The notes: generated by a model not told the origin, from the letters alone. DNA of 64,000 bases from Pseudogracilibacillus auburnensis (GCF_003201975.1 NZ_QJJQ01000003.1:281198-345197), one strand, 5' to 3'; counted from the stretch's first letter, positions 42,232 through 51,164 are shown. A program made the numbers and translations.

Positions 42232-43687
42232 ATCAATGACATTTAATGGACAAAAAAAGCCTTGGCTTCACTTATTGGAAGGTAGGCAGAAGTCACCCTT
42301 TGCTCCAATAAGAAATAATTTAATTAGAGTTAATGGAAAAGCTGGTGCTTATGTTAGCGGCAAAGAAACAGATGTTTTATATATTACACAGCCGATTGGA
42401 TTTGTTGTTGACAATGATGAACATGCACTCCAATTAAAGGATGAATTAGCAGCATGGCTTGTCACCAATGAAGCTGTACCTTTAGAATTTGATGATGAAC
42501 CAGGTCGAACATATTACGCTGAAATTGAAGGTACCATTGAAGATTTTAGTAAATTTGTGGATCAACGTAGAGGGGTAATTACATTTCTTTGCGCTGATCC
42601 GTATTCATATGGACCTGAAAAAACATTAACCTTCCCAGCCGATATTGTAACTATTGAAAATCAAGGTACAGCTAAAGCAGATCCAATATTTGAATTAGAA
42701 GCTACGAAAAAAACTACATTTGCGATGGTGTCAAATCAAGACGATGAATATAACCTAGTTGGACAACCAGTTGATGAGGATGGACACGAACAAATTATTG
42801 ATAAACGTGTTAGTGTATTATACGAAAACGGAAGTATGATCGATACGTGGTTACCAACATCTGATATGACAGATGATTATTTTATTGATGTTAGTGGTAG
42901 TATGATGACCGATGATGCAGGGATTAGAACCCAATCTTACGGAACTGGTAATCGGATGCATGGACCAGCTGTTATGAAAGAACTACCAAAAACCCTACAA
43001 GATTTTGAAATTGAAACAACGTTTGATATTATTTCAAGACGTCCAGAAGAAAACTTCCGAATGGAAATTTACTTTCATGATGAAAATATGAATATGTTGG
43101 GTAAATTAGGAATCAAAGATGATAATAGAAGTTATTTACGTAGACGTGGTTTAGGACGTGTTGGTCCATATCGTGGTAGTGGTTCTAAGAATGGTTATGC
43201 AATTGGTAAACATAACTACTCCTACGATGATTCAAGAGAAACGACACTAATGTATCTACGCGTTAAACGAGAAGGGAAAAGGTACACTTTCTATATTGCA
43301 GAATGGTACAACAGAAAACACAGACGCAATATTACAGCTACTTATAATGATGTAAATAACCTGTATCAAGGGAAATTGAAATATATAACGCTATTCATCG
43401 GTAAATACCAAGACAGACCAAATCCTGCTAGATTAAGAATTAATAGCGTAGAAGTGTTTGAGTTAGCAAGAATTGTCGAAGATCAGACACCTTACATTTT
43501 ATATCCTGGTGATGTTATAGAATTTGATCATGCTGAAAAAGACATACGACTAAATGGAGAATCAAGGAAGGATCTAAAAAACTTTGGTGCTTCTTTTTTT
43601 ACGCTCAAAAAAGGTGAAAATATGTTGATTGTGACACCGGAGGATAGTTTTAATACGAAGGTCACGTTTAGAAACAGGTATTTGTGA
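42224..43687 (+). CDS. Distal tail protein (Dit, Sipho_tail family) with extra domain
   Basis: Baseplate hub that joins the tail tube and fibre. The 487-residue protein has the N-terminal Dit domain (MTFNGQKKPWLHLLEGRQKSPFAPIRN) and FDDEPGRTYYAEIEG. The length exceeds a minimal Dit (~250), and the C-terminal part (DIISRRPEENFRMEIYF ... RLRINSVEVFEL) looks like an inserted jelly-roll/carbohydrate-binding domain, as in evolved Dits. TTG 42224 overlaps the tape measure stop and follows GGGAGA. Confidence 0.85.
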   Translation: MRKSMTFNGQKKPWLHLLEGRQKSPFAPIRNNLIRVNGKAGAYVSGKETDVLYITQPIGFVVDNDEHALQLKDELAAWLVTNEAVPLEFDDEPGRTYYAEIEGTIEDFSKFVDQRRGVITFLCADPYSYGPEKTLTFPADIVTIENQGTAKADPIFELEATKKTTFAMVSNQDDEYNLVGQPVDEDGHEQIIDKRVSVLYENGSMIDTWLPTSDMTDDYFIDVSGSMMTDDAGIRTQSYGTGNRMHGPAVMKELPKTLQDFEIETTFDIISRRPEENFRMEIYFHDENMNMLGKLGIKDDNRSYLRRRGLGRVGPYRGSGSKNGYAIGKHNYSYDDSRETTLMYLRVKREGKRYTFYIAEWYNRKHRRNITATYNDVNNLYQGKLKYITLFIGKYQDRPNPARLRINSVEVFELARIVEDQTPYILYPGDVIEFDHAEKDIRLNGESRKDLKNFGASFFTLKKGENMLIVTPEDSFNTKVTFRNRYL

Positions 43688-43705
43688 GGGGGTGGGAGAG
43701 TTGAT

Positions 43706-43735
43706 GAGAAAAAAAGAGGTCACAGAAGTGACCAA
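43706..43735 (-). terminator. Minus-strand terminator after the antisense moron
   Basis: GGTCAC (43718-43723) and GTGACC (43728-43733) with loop AGAA; on the minus strand followed by TCTTTTTTT. It ends the leftward transcript of the gene at 43750-44028. Confidence 0.85.
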
Positions 43736-43749
43736 AAAGTTGAGAGTTT

Positions 43750-44028
43750 TTATAGACGGGAAGCTTCTAGCTGTTCAACTATTTCCTCAAGTCGATCTAC
43801 AATCTCAAACTTGTCAGAAATAGTATCATAGTATCTTTTAGTGAATTCTTTTATGAATAGTCGTTTGTATTGTTCGCTAATAACTTCAGCGACATTTTCC
43901 GGATCAATTTTTGACTGAACACCACCTTTAGTTAAAACGTCTGCTGATTCTTTGATCAAATCATTAATTACTTCCATGTGTGATAACTTTATTATGTCAT
44001 CTAAGTTAATTTTGTTTTCTAATTTCAT
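43750..44028 (-). CDS. Antisense moron gene inside the tail operon (92 residues)
   Basis: An all-helical, acidic-basic protein (DDIIKLSHMEVINDLIKESADVLTKGG ... RRYYDTISDKFEIVDRLEEIVEQLEA). GGGAGGTGAATAG before the ATG and a perfect terminator behind show it is a real, independent gene on the strand opposite to all late genes. A -35-like TTGACC lies upstream (about 44066-44071) but the -10 is poor. Genes in this setting are usually expressed in the lysogen. No family recognised; regulator or immunity protein are possibilities. Confidence 0.75.
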   Translation of the reverse strand: MKLENKINLDDIIKLSHMEVINDLIKESADVLTKGGVQSKIDPENVAEVISEQYKRLFIKEFTKRYYDTISDKFEIVDRLEEIVEQLEASRL

Positions 44029-44097
44029 TCTATTCACCTCCCTTATCGTCATCATTCGACATAAGGGGTCAAAAGTCCTGCAAGAAAGGAGGATACT

Positions 44098-47000
44098 ATG
44101 TCACAGATTCATATTTTAGACTGGCAAACAGACGAAATACTAGATTATATCATTAGCGATGATATTATAACCGATAGTCATAAACGATCGCTTGAAGATA
44201 ATATTGAAACATTTGAATTCATTGCCTTTGCAGATCGTTCATACTCTCAACATTTAGAAAAGAGAAACAGAGTTATTATTTCAGATGAAGATGGTTCTTA
44301 TCGTGAATTTGTCATGTTTGAAGTACCGAAATATCGTGATACGGAAGGTTTAAAAGTACAGGTGTTTTCCCATGCTTCATATCTTGAATTAAAGAAATTA
44401 AATGTCATATATCCGAATACATTTAAAGGCACAATCTCACAACATGCAGGTAGAGCCTTAAATAAAACAGGTTGGCAAGTCGGCACCGTAGAAGGCACTG
44501 GTGATATAACGATAAATATAAATGAACATATAAGTCCGTATGAAAATTTACGTGAAATCGTTAAAGAGTTTGATGTTGAATTACATTTCCGTATTGAAAC
44601 AGACGGTAGAAAAGTAACAGGTCGCTATGTTGACTTTTTAGAACGTATCGGAGAATGGCAAGGTAGAGAGTCCAAGTTCAGCAAGGATTTAGTTGGAATT
44701 AGACGTGTGGAAAAGCAAGATGTTGTAACAGCCCTTTTAGGATTAGGTCCCGAAAAAGATGACGGTTCACGAATTGAGGTACTGGTTGAAGACTTTGATG
44801 CACTTGAAAGATGGGGTTGGTATGATGACCATGGTAATCTTAATCATTTAATTGAAGCATATGAAATTCAATCAGAACGTAGCGAAATGACTGTAACAGA
44901 AGCAAGACGTTATACACGTACTGCATTAAATAAACGTATAAATACGCAAGTAACATATGAATGTGAAATAGTTGATTTAGAACAAGTACCGGGATTAGAC
45001 CACGAAAAAATTAGATTTGGTGACACGATTAAAATAAAGGATACATCGTTTAATCCACCACTTTATGTAGAAGCACGAGTATTCGAACAAGAAAGATCAA
45101 TTAAATCAAATGAGAAGAAAAGCATTGTATTAGGTGACTTTATCGAATACACAGAGGAACAGGTTCATGCCATTTGGGAGCAGCTAAAAAAGCAAATACA
45201 AAATAGAGTTAGCTATTACGAAATGGTTGAACATACCTACGATAGATTAACCATTGATAATAAAGACGAGAAAGTATTCGAGGATGGCAAAACATTTGCT
45301 GAAGCAACAGGAATTACTGCTGAAAAAAATGCTAAAGAATATGCTGTAGAACAAGATGCATTAATTAAAGTTGACGTTGAATCTTATGCGGAAAAAGTGT
45401 CCGAACAAAAAGCTAACAGTGCATTAGATCAAGCGAAGTTGTATGCTGTAGCAAAAGAAGTTTATGAAAATAAAATGCAATCTATTGCTAACGATATTTC
45501 GGAAAGAGCGCCTATTGAGTATGTGGATGGGCAACTTGTTCATGCGATTGATAATCTGCAAATTGGTGGAAGGAATTATATAAGAAATGGCGATTTTAGT
45601 CAAGGTTCTGACAACTGGCTCTTATCTATTACTGACATTTATAGTAATAGAGTTGTTAGTGGAGATGGGTATATTGGAAGTAATTATGTTGAAAGCACAG
45701 GGTATGTTATTTTAAGACAAGATATAGTTTTAAAAGAAGGCACTTATACAGCTAGCTTATATTATCAGATTTTATCAAATGAAGATAATAGACCTTTGCT
45801 CCAAATTCGTATTATGGATGCAGACAACAATACACTTGCTTCCTCGGATCGAAAAGCAGAAGTTACTAGTGGATGGGAAAGGCTTCAAGTAACTTTTACA
45901 GTTACAAATGAGACACGCCAAATACAGATTAGGTCTAGTGGAAATAGCCCAGATTTTAGAGGGGATGAGAAAACACTTACTGATGCGGTTCAAATAGAAA
46001 AAGGCAACAAAGCCACCGATTGGAGTCCTGCACCAGAGGACATGTTCTCGGAAATTGAAAAGAAAGCAGATGGCTCTACTGTTTATACAATAGAACAAAT
46101 AGACAATCGTTTAAATAACTATGTAGGAATAACCAAATATACAACAGATCAAAATGGTATTATAAATTATTTAGATGATTATGGCACCCGTATCGGTCAA
46201 AATGAGGAAGCTATTGGTCTTAAAGCTGATGATAAGAAAGTAGACCTAATAAATAATTCATTAACTGAGAAAGTCGGTGAGATTGAGACTACCGCAGAAG
46301 GTGTTGTTACTAGCGTTAGTAAAGTTAGGGCTGATTTAGATGGGCTTGAGTATGAGAATAGGAATTTGTTTGAAGGTGGGGAATTATCTAAGTATACAGG
46401 GACTGGTAATCGTGCCGAACACATGTATTACGCCAATATCAATCATGCTTTAGAAAAAGTTAATATCGGTGACACAATTACAATAAGTTTTGACATAAAA
46501 ATGGTTAAAGGGGATAGAATTCAAGTTTATTGTTCGAATAGGCGGGGCGAGCTTTATTTTAACCCTTTGAAAACCTTTACTAACATTGGTACAGAAAAAA
46601 CTAGATTAAGTTTTCAGACCGTTGTAACAAGAAATACAGGAACAGTTCATCCTAATGGTACGGATATAGAATTCTATAGCATATATGATACATCAGATTG
46701 GTTTACCGTTAGTAATCTTAAAATAGAAAAAGGCAACAAAGCCACCGATTGGAGTCCTGCACCCGAAGACGTTGGCGGTGCAATATCCAGTGCATTAGGC
46801 GAAATAAAGACACTAGCTGGTAAAGTAGAACTTAAAGCTAGTCAAGATGATCTAGATTCGGTCGAAGGACGTGTCAAATCGGCAGAGGGTAAATTAGATG
46901 TTCTACCAGGAGAAATCAATGCTAAAGTATCAAAGAATGGCGCATTTGGTGAACTTAATTTGTCACCGGATAGAGCATTATTAGATTTTGACAGAGTAAA

Positions 47001-47697
47001 TATAACAGGAAAGCTTGAAGCCAAGCACATTAAATCACTTGCCGGATTAAATATTAATGATCAATTTGTAGTTAATGCACAAGGGAAAGTTACGATTGGT
47101 AATAACCGCGTAACGATCGATGATAGAAGTATATCGATCACTCGTCCAGACCTCGCGGTTTGGATGACTGACGGAATGACTCGTAACGATTATGCAATAA
47201 GTAGTTATGATCCGCACTTTATGGAAATGGGGCGAATGTCAACAGGGGGACATCGATTTGAAGCTTTCTATCCAGACAATGGATTTTACCAACAAGAATA
47301 TGGAAGTTTGGATGGTAGAGGAACTCCTTCTGTTTTAACAGAAGATATTAGAGATTCTACCAGGCATTATACAGTTAGATTCCAAAGATACGAGTTCGTT
47401 CATAGTGCAAGGTATTTAAGAATCACTTACCAAATTGCTGTAAATAGTAAAGTAGGTAAGCATAGGTTACATTTACGTGAAGAAACATCCGCACCCTCAG
47501 GATATACAAGTATGTTTTATGATGAAATCTATGAACTTGGCGATAGGGGTGTAAAAGATATAATAATAGACATGGGTAAACCAAGCTATGAAGTCAGAAC
47601 GATTGATCTTAGAATCGGATGGAATTTATCGTGGAATAATGCAACACAAATTGCTCGATTTAGAATACCGCGTGTTGTTCAAACTGACTTTTTATAA
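44098..47697 (+). CDS. Tail-associated protein (Prophage_tail / endopeptidase-type tail hub and fibre)
   Basis: A 1199-residue baseplate protein. The first ~370 residues (LEDNIETFEFIAFADRSYSQHL ... KRNRVIISDEDG) are the prophage tail (Tal/gp27-like) hub that forms the tip. A helical neck (about 375-470) is followed by two carbohydrate-binding-like modules, each ending in the same peptide EKGNKATDWSPAPED (about 635-650 and 878-893), a coiled-coil part and a beta-rich C-terminal fibre domain (about 1020-1199). Probably contacts the cell surface. AGGAGG site before the ATG. Confidence 0.88.
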   Translation: MSQIHILDWQTDEILDYIISDDIITDSHKRSLEDNIETFEFIAFADRSYSQHLEKRNRVIISDEDGSYREFVMFEVPKYRDTEGLKVQVFSHASYLELKKLNVIYPNTFKGTISQHAGRALNKTGWQVGTVEGTGDITININEHISPYENLREIVKEFDVELHFRIETDGRKVTGRYVDFLERIGEWQGRESKFSKDLVGIRRVEKQDVVTALLGLGPEKDDGSRIEVLVEDFDALERWGWYDDHGNLNHLIEAYEIQSERSEMTVTEARRYTRTALNKRINTQVTYECEIVDLEQVPGLDHEKIRFGDTIKIKDTSFNPPLYVEARVFEQERSIKSNEKKSIVLGDFIEYTEEQVHAIWEQLKKQIQNRVSYYEMVEHTYDRLTIDNKDEKVFEDGKTFAEATGITAEKNAKEYAVEQDALIKVDVESYAEKVSEQKANSALDQAKLYAVAKEVYENKMQSIANDISERAPIEYVDGQLVHAIDNLQIGGRNYIRNGDFSQGSDNWLLSITDIYSNRVVSGDGYIGSNYVESTGYVILRQDIVLKEGTYTASLYYQILSNEDNRPLLQIRIMDADNNTLASSDRKAEVTSGWERLQVTFTVTNETRQIQIRSSGNSPDFRGDEKTLTDAVQIEKGNKATDWSPAPEDMFSEIEKKADGSTVYTIEQIDNRLNNYVGITKYTTDQNGIINYLDDYGTRIGQNEEAIGLKADDKKVDLINNSLTEKVGEIETTAEGVVTSVSKVRADLDGLEYENRNLFEGGELSKYTGTGNRAEHMYYANINHALEKVNIGDTITISFDIKMVKGDRIQVYCSNRRGELYFNPLKTFTNIGTEKTRLSFQTVVTRNTGTVHPNGTDIEFYSIYDTSDWFTVSNLKIEKGNKATDWSPAPEDVGGAISSALGEIKTLAGKVELKASQDDLDSVEGRVKSAEGKLDVLPGEINAKVSKNGAFGELNLSPDRALLDFDRVNITGKLEAKHIKSLAGLNINDQFVVNAQGKVTIGNNRVTIDDRSISITRPDLAVWMTDGMTRNDYAISSYDPHFMEMGRMSTGGHRFEAFYPDNGFYQQEYGSLDGRGTPSVLTEDIRDSTRHYTVRFQRYEFVHSARYLRITYQIAVNSKVGKHRLHLREETSAPSGYTSMFYDEIYELGDRGVKDIIIDMGKPSYEVRTIDLRIGWNLSWNNATQIARFRIPRVVQTDFL
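45992..46034 (+). repeat. 43-bp repeat in the tail gene, copy 1
   Basis: Identical to 46721-46763. It codes for the junction peptide IEKGNKATDWSPAP after each binding module. Confidence 0.85.
46721..46763 (+). repeat. 43-bp repeat in the tail gene, copy 2
   Basis: Identical to 45992-46034. Perfect conservation at DNA level points to recent module duplication or exchange between phages. Confidence 0.85.
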
Positions 47698-47710
47698 GAA
47701 GGTGATTAAA

Positions 47711-48034
47711 TTGATAGAAACGTATTCGAGAAATGCACCAGGACGAATTAAAGTCTTTTTTGTTTTAGATGAAAATGATAATGTTACCAGTATAAAAACT
47801 GGAAATAGAGTTGTTAGCACAGACCAAGGCTTTCAGTTTTTTGTTGATAATTATGTAGCAGATCAAATCGACAAATGTGAATTATATTTAGATGGTTTCA
47901 CTCCAAAATTAAGAGTTAAAGAGGGTGAAACTATTTTTGTGCCTGAACTGTCTGAGAGGGAAAGAGAAATTGAAAGATTAAAATATGAGTTGGAGGTATT
48001 GCAAAATGAAGAGGAAGTGATAAACGCTGAATAG
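47711..48034 (+). CDS. Small tail-fibre-associated protein (107 residues)
   Basis: TTG start after AGAAGGTGATT. A beta-rich part (IKVFFVLDENDNVTSIKTGNRVV) and a C-terminal coiled coil (LSEREREIERLKYELEVLQNEE). Such proteins follow the tail fibre in many Bacillus phages. A hairpin GCGTT/AACGC with T-run follows. Confidence 0.65.
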   Translation: MIETYSRNAPGRIKVFFVLDENDNVTSIKTGNRVVSTDQGFQFFVDNYVADQIDKCELYLDGFTPKLRVKEGETIFVPELSEREREIERLKYELEVLQNEEEVINAE

Positions 48035-48044
48035 GCGTTATTTT
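48020..48044 (+). terminator. Terminator after the tail module
   Basis: AAACGCTGAATAGGCGTT followed by ATTTTTA forms a short stem-loop at the stop codon. Confidence 0.65.
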
Positions 48045-48076
48045 TACGACTCAGTCAATCATGTAACAAAATCTTT

Positions 48077-48106
48077 ACCATTTTATTAAGTATTGGTATG
48101 CTTAGT
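48077..48106 (+). promoter_or_regulatory. Promoter for a small zinc-ribbon gene
   Basis: TTTACC, 17 bases, TATGCT, just downstream of the terminator and before the gene at 48127. It makes the next gene independent of the late operon. Confidence 0.45.
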
Positions 48107-48126
48107 AAAAAAAGGTGGTGTCTGAA

Positions 48127-48330
48127 TTGAGTATTTATAATCATATGCAAAACCCTAGCGCGAACAAAGCTACATGCGGTAAGTGTAAAAAGCCTTTTAC
48201 ATGGTCAATTCACGGTGATCATTACCCTGGGAATAAAATGACAGAGTATATCGAATGTCCATATTGTGGAGAACAAAACGGCAGTATGAGGACAAGTGGA
48301 TCTATATATAGTTCTAAGGTAGGTAACTAG
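48127..48330 (+). CDS. Small zinc-ribbon protein (67 residues)
   Basis: TTG start after AAAGGTGGTG. CGKCKKPF and CPYCGE, about 31 residues apart, form a zinc ribbon. It has its own promoter after a terminator, so it is likely a moron. Function unknown. Confidence 0.6.
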   Translation: MSIYNHMQNPSANKATCGKCKKPFTWSIHGDHYPGNKMTEYIECPYCGEQNGSMRTSGSIYSSKVGN

Positions 48331-48367
48331 GATTACGATATGCAACAAGTGTTGATTCAAATGTGTA

Positions 48368-48408
48368 TTTTTTATGGTTAAATTTCCCTTCTTGTCGTAT
48401 GATGGGGA
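48368..48408 (+). promoter_or_regulatory. Conserved promoter-like element, copy 1
   Basis: A 41-base stretch (TTTTTTATGG ... TTTCCCTTC ... CGTATGATGGGGA) aligns without gaps to 60653-60693 upstream of a DinB-family gene, with about 34 matches. TATGAT would be the -10 box. Confidence 0.5.
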
Positions 48409-48421
48409 CAAGGAGGGAAAT

Positions 48422-48922
48422 ATGGTGGTTGACTTGATTGAATTTCTAAAAGACTCATTTACTGATGCGGAATCGAATTTGATAATTAAAAAGGACAATG
48501 AAATGTTACAAGAGGCTTTATATGTTCCTGTTGAATCTACAATATTAATAAATGAAATACTGATGAAAGAGAGCGCAAATGAAAATCATATTGATATAAA
48601 AGAGTATGCATCAATAATATATTTACATGAAGTAGGTCATGTTCTGGATCCTGATTTGAATGATATTGACACACAAATGACAAAGGCGCTAAAAAATATT
48701 TACGATAATGGTTTTAATGAAAGGTTGTTTAACAAGTATGCGTTTAATAGTTATAGTGCAGAAGAAAATGCATGGGAAATCGCAAGGAATTTAATAAACG
48801 ATGATTTTTTAGAAAATTTCTTAAAAATTAAAAAAGAGTCTCTAAATCTTCATAAGAACATATTGAAAAGTGAAAAAGAACTTTTGAAGCTTGATAATAG
48901 AACATCTTTGATATTTCAATAA
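48422..48922 (+). CDS. HExxH metallopeptidase-like moron protein (166 residues)
   Basis: The zinc motif YLHEVGHVLD with a Glu in SAEENAWEIA downstream is like ImmA/IrrE peptidases, but the rest is divergent. ATG 48422 follows AAGGAGGG. It has its own promoter-like element and a terminator behind, in the stretch between the tail and lysis modules where lysogenic cargo is often placed. It may act on a host or phage regulator; unproven. Confidence 0.7.
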   Translation: MVVDLIEFLKDSFTDAESNLIIKKDNEMLQEALYVPVESTILINEILMKESANENHIDIKEYASIIYLHEVGHVLDPDLNDIDTQMTKALKNIYDNGFNERLFNKYAFNSYSAEENAWEIARNLINDDFLENFLKIKKESLNLHKNILKSEKELLKLDNRTSLIFQ

Positions 48923-48936
48923 GAGTAATCTTTTTC

Positions 48937-48965
48937 AACACTCACATCTGTGGGTGTTTTTTTAT
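48937..48965 (+). terminator. Terminator before the holin gene
   Basis: ACACTCACA and TGTGGGTGT form a stem followed by TTTTTTT. Confidence 0.85.
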
Positions 48966-48995
48966 GCCAAAAATTAAAATTGAAGGGTGAGATAA

Positions 48996-49400
48996 ATGGA
49001 TATGGTTGCATTGTTAGAAGGTTTGACACAGGTAGAAGGAATACGATTAATAATCGCATTACTAGCAATTATTATCGTAGCAAGTACGACTGATTTTAGT
49101 TTTGGATGGGTAAATGCTAGGTTTAATAGCAATGTTAAATTTGAGAGTGGCATTGCTCTTTACGGAATCATTAAAAAGATGATGTATTTTATCGTATTGG
49201 TACTCTTTATGATTGTCGCATTTTTACTTGTACCAGAAAAGATTGCGATACCAGCTGTAGTTACACTTTTTATTGGATATTTAGTCAGTGAAATAAATTC
49301 GATTTTATCACATCTAGAATTGACGGAAGATGGTAAAAAAGGTGAATTATTTAGGACGTTTATTTCAAGAATCTTAAATGGAGATAAGAGTAGCGAATAA
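48996..49400 (+). CDS. Phage holin (Holin_4 / toxin-secretion type)
   Basis: Makes the membrane lesions that let the endolysin out. The 134-residue protein has three hydrophobic segments (IRLIIALLAIIIVAS; MMYFIVLVLFMIVAFLLV; IAIPAVVTLFIGYLVSEI) followed by NSILSHLELTEDGKKGE, a family-typical region. GAAGGGTGAG precedes the ATG. Confidence 0.88.
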   Translation: MDMVALLEGLTQVEGIRLIIALLAIIIVASTTDFSFGWVNARFNSNVKFESGIALYGIIKKMMYFIVLVLFMIVAFLLVPEKIAIPAVVTLFIGYLVSEINSILSHLELTEDGKKGELFRTFISRILNGDKSSE

Positions 49401-49418
49401 ATCGTTACTCTTTTTAAA
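49387..49418 (+). terminator. Hairpin between holin and endolysin
   Basis: AGAGTAGCGA and TCGTTACTCT with a T-run. Probably a leaky terminator setting the holin/endolysin ratio. Confidence 0.55.
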
Positions 49419-49439
49419 ATTTAGAAAGGGGATATTGAA

Positions 49440-50213
49440 ATGTCTGTTGAAAATTTAGTAAATAAGGCGTTAAATCGTATTGGAAACGTGCATCCAGTAA
49501 TTAAAAAAGGTGCTGAAGAAATTATCAGACGTGCTTATAAAGAAGGTATTTATGTTTTGTTTAGCGATGGCTACCGATCACATGCTGAACAAAATAAACT
49601 GTATGCAAAAGGGCGTACTGCACCAGGCAAAATTGTTACAAATGCTCGGGGCGGTCAATCTATGCATAACTTTGGATTAGCATTAGATTTCTTTTTGACC
49701 AATAAAGCGGGAAAAACCGCTAGTTGGACTGTGAATGCAAACTGGCGGAGAGTGGTGGAAATTGCAAAGTCTCTTGGATTTGAGTGGGGTGGAGATTGGA
49801 AAAGTTTTAAAGACTATCCGCATATCCAAATGACAGGTGGACTTTCTTTAGCGCAATTGCGAGCAGGAGTGAAACCTAATATCTCACTGAAAACACAAAC
49901 TTACACGCCACCTAAAACGCAAACTGGTTCTGCTACAGTGACTAAACTTAAAACGAATACCAAAAAGGAGACTTACCCATTACCAAGTGGTATTTTAAGG
50001 AACGGATCTCGAGGGAATAACGTTAAACAATTACAACGCGCCCTTAATGCTGTTTACTTCAAGTGCGGTGCTGTTGATGGAATACTAGGACCTAAAACAG
50101 TGGATGCAATTAGACGATTCCAGATGGTTTACTTACCGTATGAAGTTGATGGGGTATATGGTCCGAATACACATAAGAAGTTACAAGCAGTGCTTAAATC
50201 GAAAGGATATTAA
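49440..50213 (+). CDS. Endolysin: L-alanyl-D-glutamate endopeptidase (M15C) with peptidoglycan-binding domain
   Basis: Cuts the stem peptide of the host wall. The 257-residue protein has the VanY-like M15C domain (about 1-140) with metal ligands in SMHNFGLALDFFL (HxxxxxxxD) and YPHIQM, and a PG_binding_1 domain at the end (about 180-257, GSRGNNVKQLQRALNAV ... DGILGPKTVDAIRRFQ). A Thr/Lys-rich linker joins them. Confidence 0.95.
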   Translation: MSVENLVNKALNRIGNVHPVIKKGAEEIIRRAYKEGIYVLFSDGYRSHAEQNKLYAKGRTAPGKIVTNARGGQSMHNFGLALDFFLTNKAGKTASWTVNANWRRVVEIAKSLGFEWGGDWKSFKDYPHIQMTGGLSLAQLRAGVKPNISLKTQTYTPPKTQTGSATVTKLKTNTKKETYPLPSGILRNGSRGNNVKQLQRALNAVYFKCGAVDGILGPKTVDAIRRFQMVYLPYEVDGVYGPNTHKKLQAVLKSKGY

Positions 50214-50261
50214 GTAAAAAATAATTTTGGGAATAATTTATGTTGTTTTTGACAAATAAAT

Positions 50262-50286
50262 AGAGGGCTTAATTGCCCTCTTTTGT
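50262..50286 (+). terminator. Terminator after the endolysin
   Basis: AGAGGGC and GCCCTCT with loop TTAATT, followed by TTTT. It ends the lytic late operon. Confidence 0.85.
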
Positions 50287-50345
50287 TTGCTGAAATAAGT
50301 TACATTATGGTGTGTTTATCCCTAACTAGGTTAATAACGACATTA

Positions 50346-50810
50346 TTAAGATACCTCGATAGTTGGATTGAATGTAGTTACGGCATCTTCAAATCTTTGT
50401 CTATTTCTTTTTCTAATAAAATCAGCATTAAAAGTAAAGAAGATTTGACCTGATTCACCTAATACGTAAGCATATTTGTTCGTTTTAAGTTCACTTTTTC
50501 CATCACTGTCTTTAACCCATTCTTTAACAGCCCTTACTTCAATTCGGGAGACCTCATTTAATGAAACTTCATCTTGTTTTTTAATAATAAATCCATGTTT
50601 ATAATATAACATTCCGTCTTCAACTATTACTTTTTCAACCTGACCACCAATGGCGAAAGCCACAGGTATGATATAAAATACTAACACCCAAATAGGTACA
50701 GACCCATCTATAGAATATATACCCCTAAATGCTATCGACATAATAACAAAGATTGCAACAGGTAGGATAATAACCACAAAAAAGTTTTTCTTGAATACTT
50801 CTTGATGCAT
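50346..50810 (-). CDS. Membrane protein with PH-like domain, lysogenic cargo
   Basis: The 154-residue protein has two hydrophobic segments (NFFVVIILPVAIFVIMSIAF and PIWVLVFYIIPVAFAI), then a beta-rich domain (EDGMLYYKHGFIIKKQDEVSLNEVSRIEVRAV) that resembles bacterial pleckstrin-homology domains. It lies opposite to the lysis genes at the right end of the prophage, a place often used by genes expressed in the lysogen. AGAGGTG precedes ATG 50810. Confidence 0.7.
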   Translation of the reverse strand: MHQEVFKKNFFVVIILPVAIFVIMSIAFRGIYSIDGSVPIWVLVFYIIPVAFAIGGQVEKVIVEDGMLYYKHGFIIKKQDEVSLNEVSRIEVRAVKEWVKDSDGKSELKTNKYAYVLGESGQIFFTFNADFIRKRNRQRFEDAVTTFNPTIEVS

Positions 50811-50897
50811 AAAAAACACCTCTTTTATCTTGTTTAATTAGATAAAATATAACAAATGAAGGTTAAGTTTAGGTTAACAGCTTCAATATATTTCCTC

Positions 50898-50926
50898 TTG
50901 ACAGCAGGAACAACCGTTCTTATAAT
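50898..50926 (+). promoter_or_regulatory. Consensus sigma-A promoter with a LexA box in the spacer
   Basis: TTGACA (50898-50903), 17 bases, TATAAT (50921-50926), both perfect. GAACAACCGTTC (50908-50919), a perfect GAAC-N4-GTTC palindrome, sits within the spacer, so LexA binding would shut the promoter and DNA damage would open it. Confidence 0.8.
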
Positions 50927-50948
50927 TGAGTCAAGGAGGGGAACGAAT

Positions 50949-51164
50949 GTGCGTAACGAATTAATAAAGTATGTAAAATTAAATAGAACGTTGCAGATCA
51001 TGTACATGGACGATAAGAGTAAAGTAACTAAGAGGACTATACGAGTTCTTAAAATCAATAGCGCTACCTTTACAGCATATTGCTATTTACGTGGAGCAAG
51101 ACGTACTTTTAAAATTAATAATTTGTTAGCCATTGTCCCTATAAAAGAAAGGGCGGTAGTATGA
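50949..51164 (+). CDS. WYL-like mini-protein of an SOS operon (71 residues)
   Basis: GTG start after AAGGAGGGG. The sequence (NRTLQIMYMDDKSKVTKRTIRVLKINSATFTAYCYLRGARRTFKINNLLAIVP) reads like a free-standing WYL domain. The gene follows a LexA-controlled promoter and overlaps the YolD-like gene; the pair resembles genes that accompany UvrX-type polymerases, but no polymerase is present here. Confidence 0.7.
   Translation: MRNELIKYVKLNRTLQIMYMDDKSKVTKRTIRVLKINSATFTAYCYLRGARRTFKINNLLAIVPIKERAVV

Noticed and set aside
43704..43831. Plus-strand 42-codon frame MRKKEVTEVTKKLRVF...
   Set aside because: It consists of the minus-strand terminator and antisense gene read backwards.
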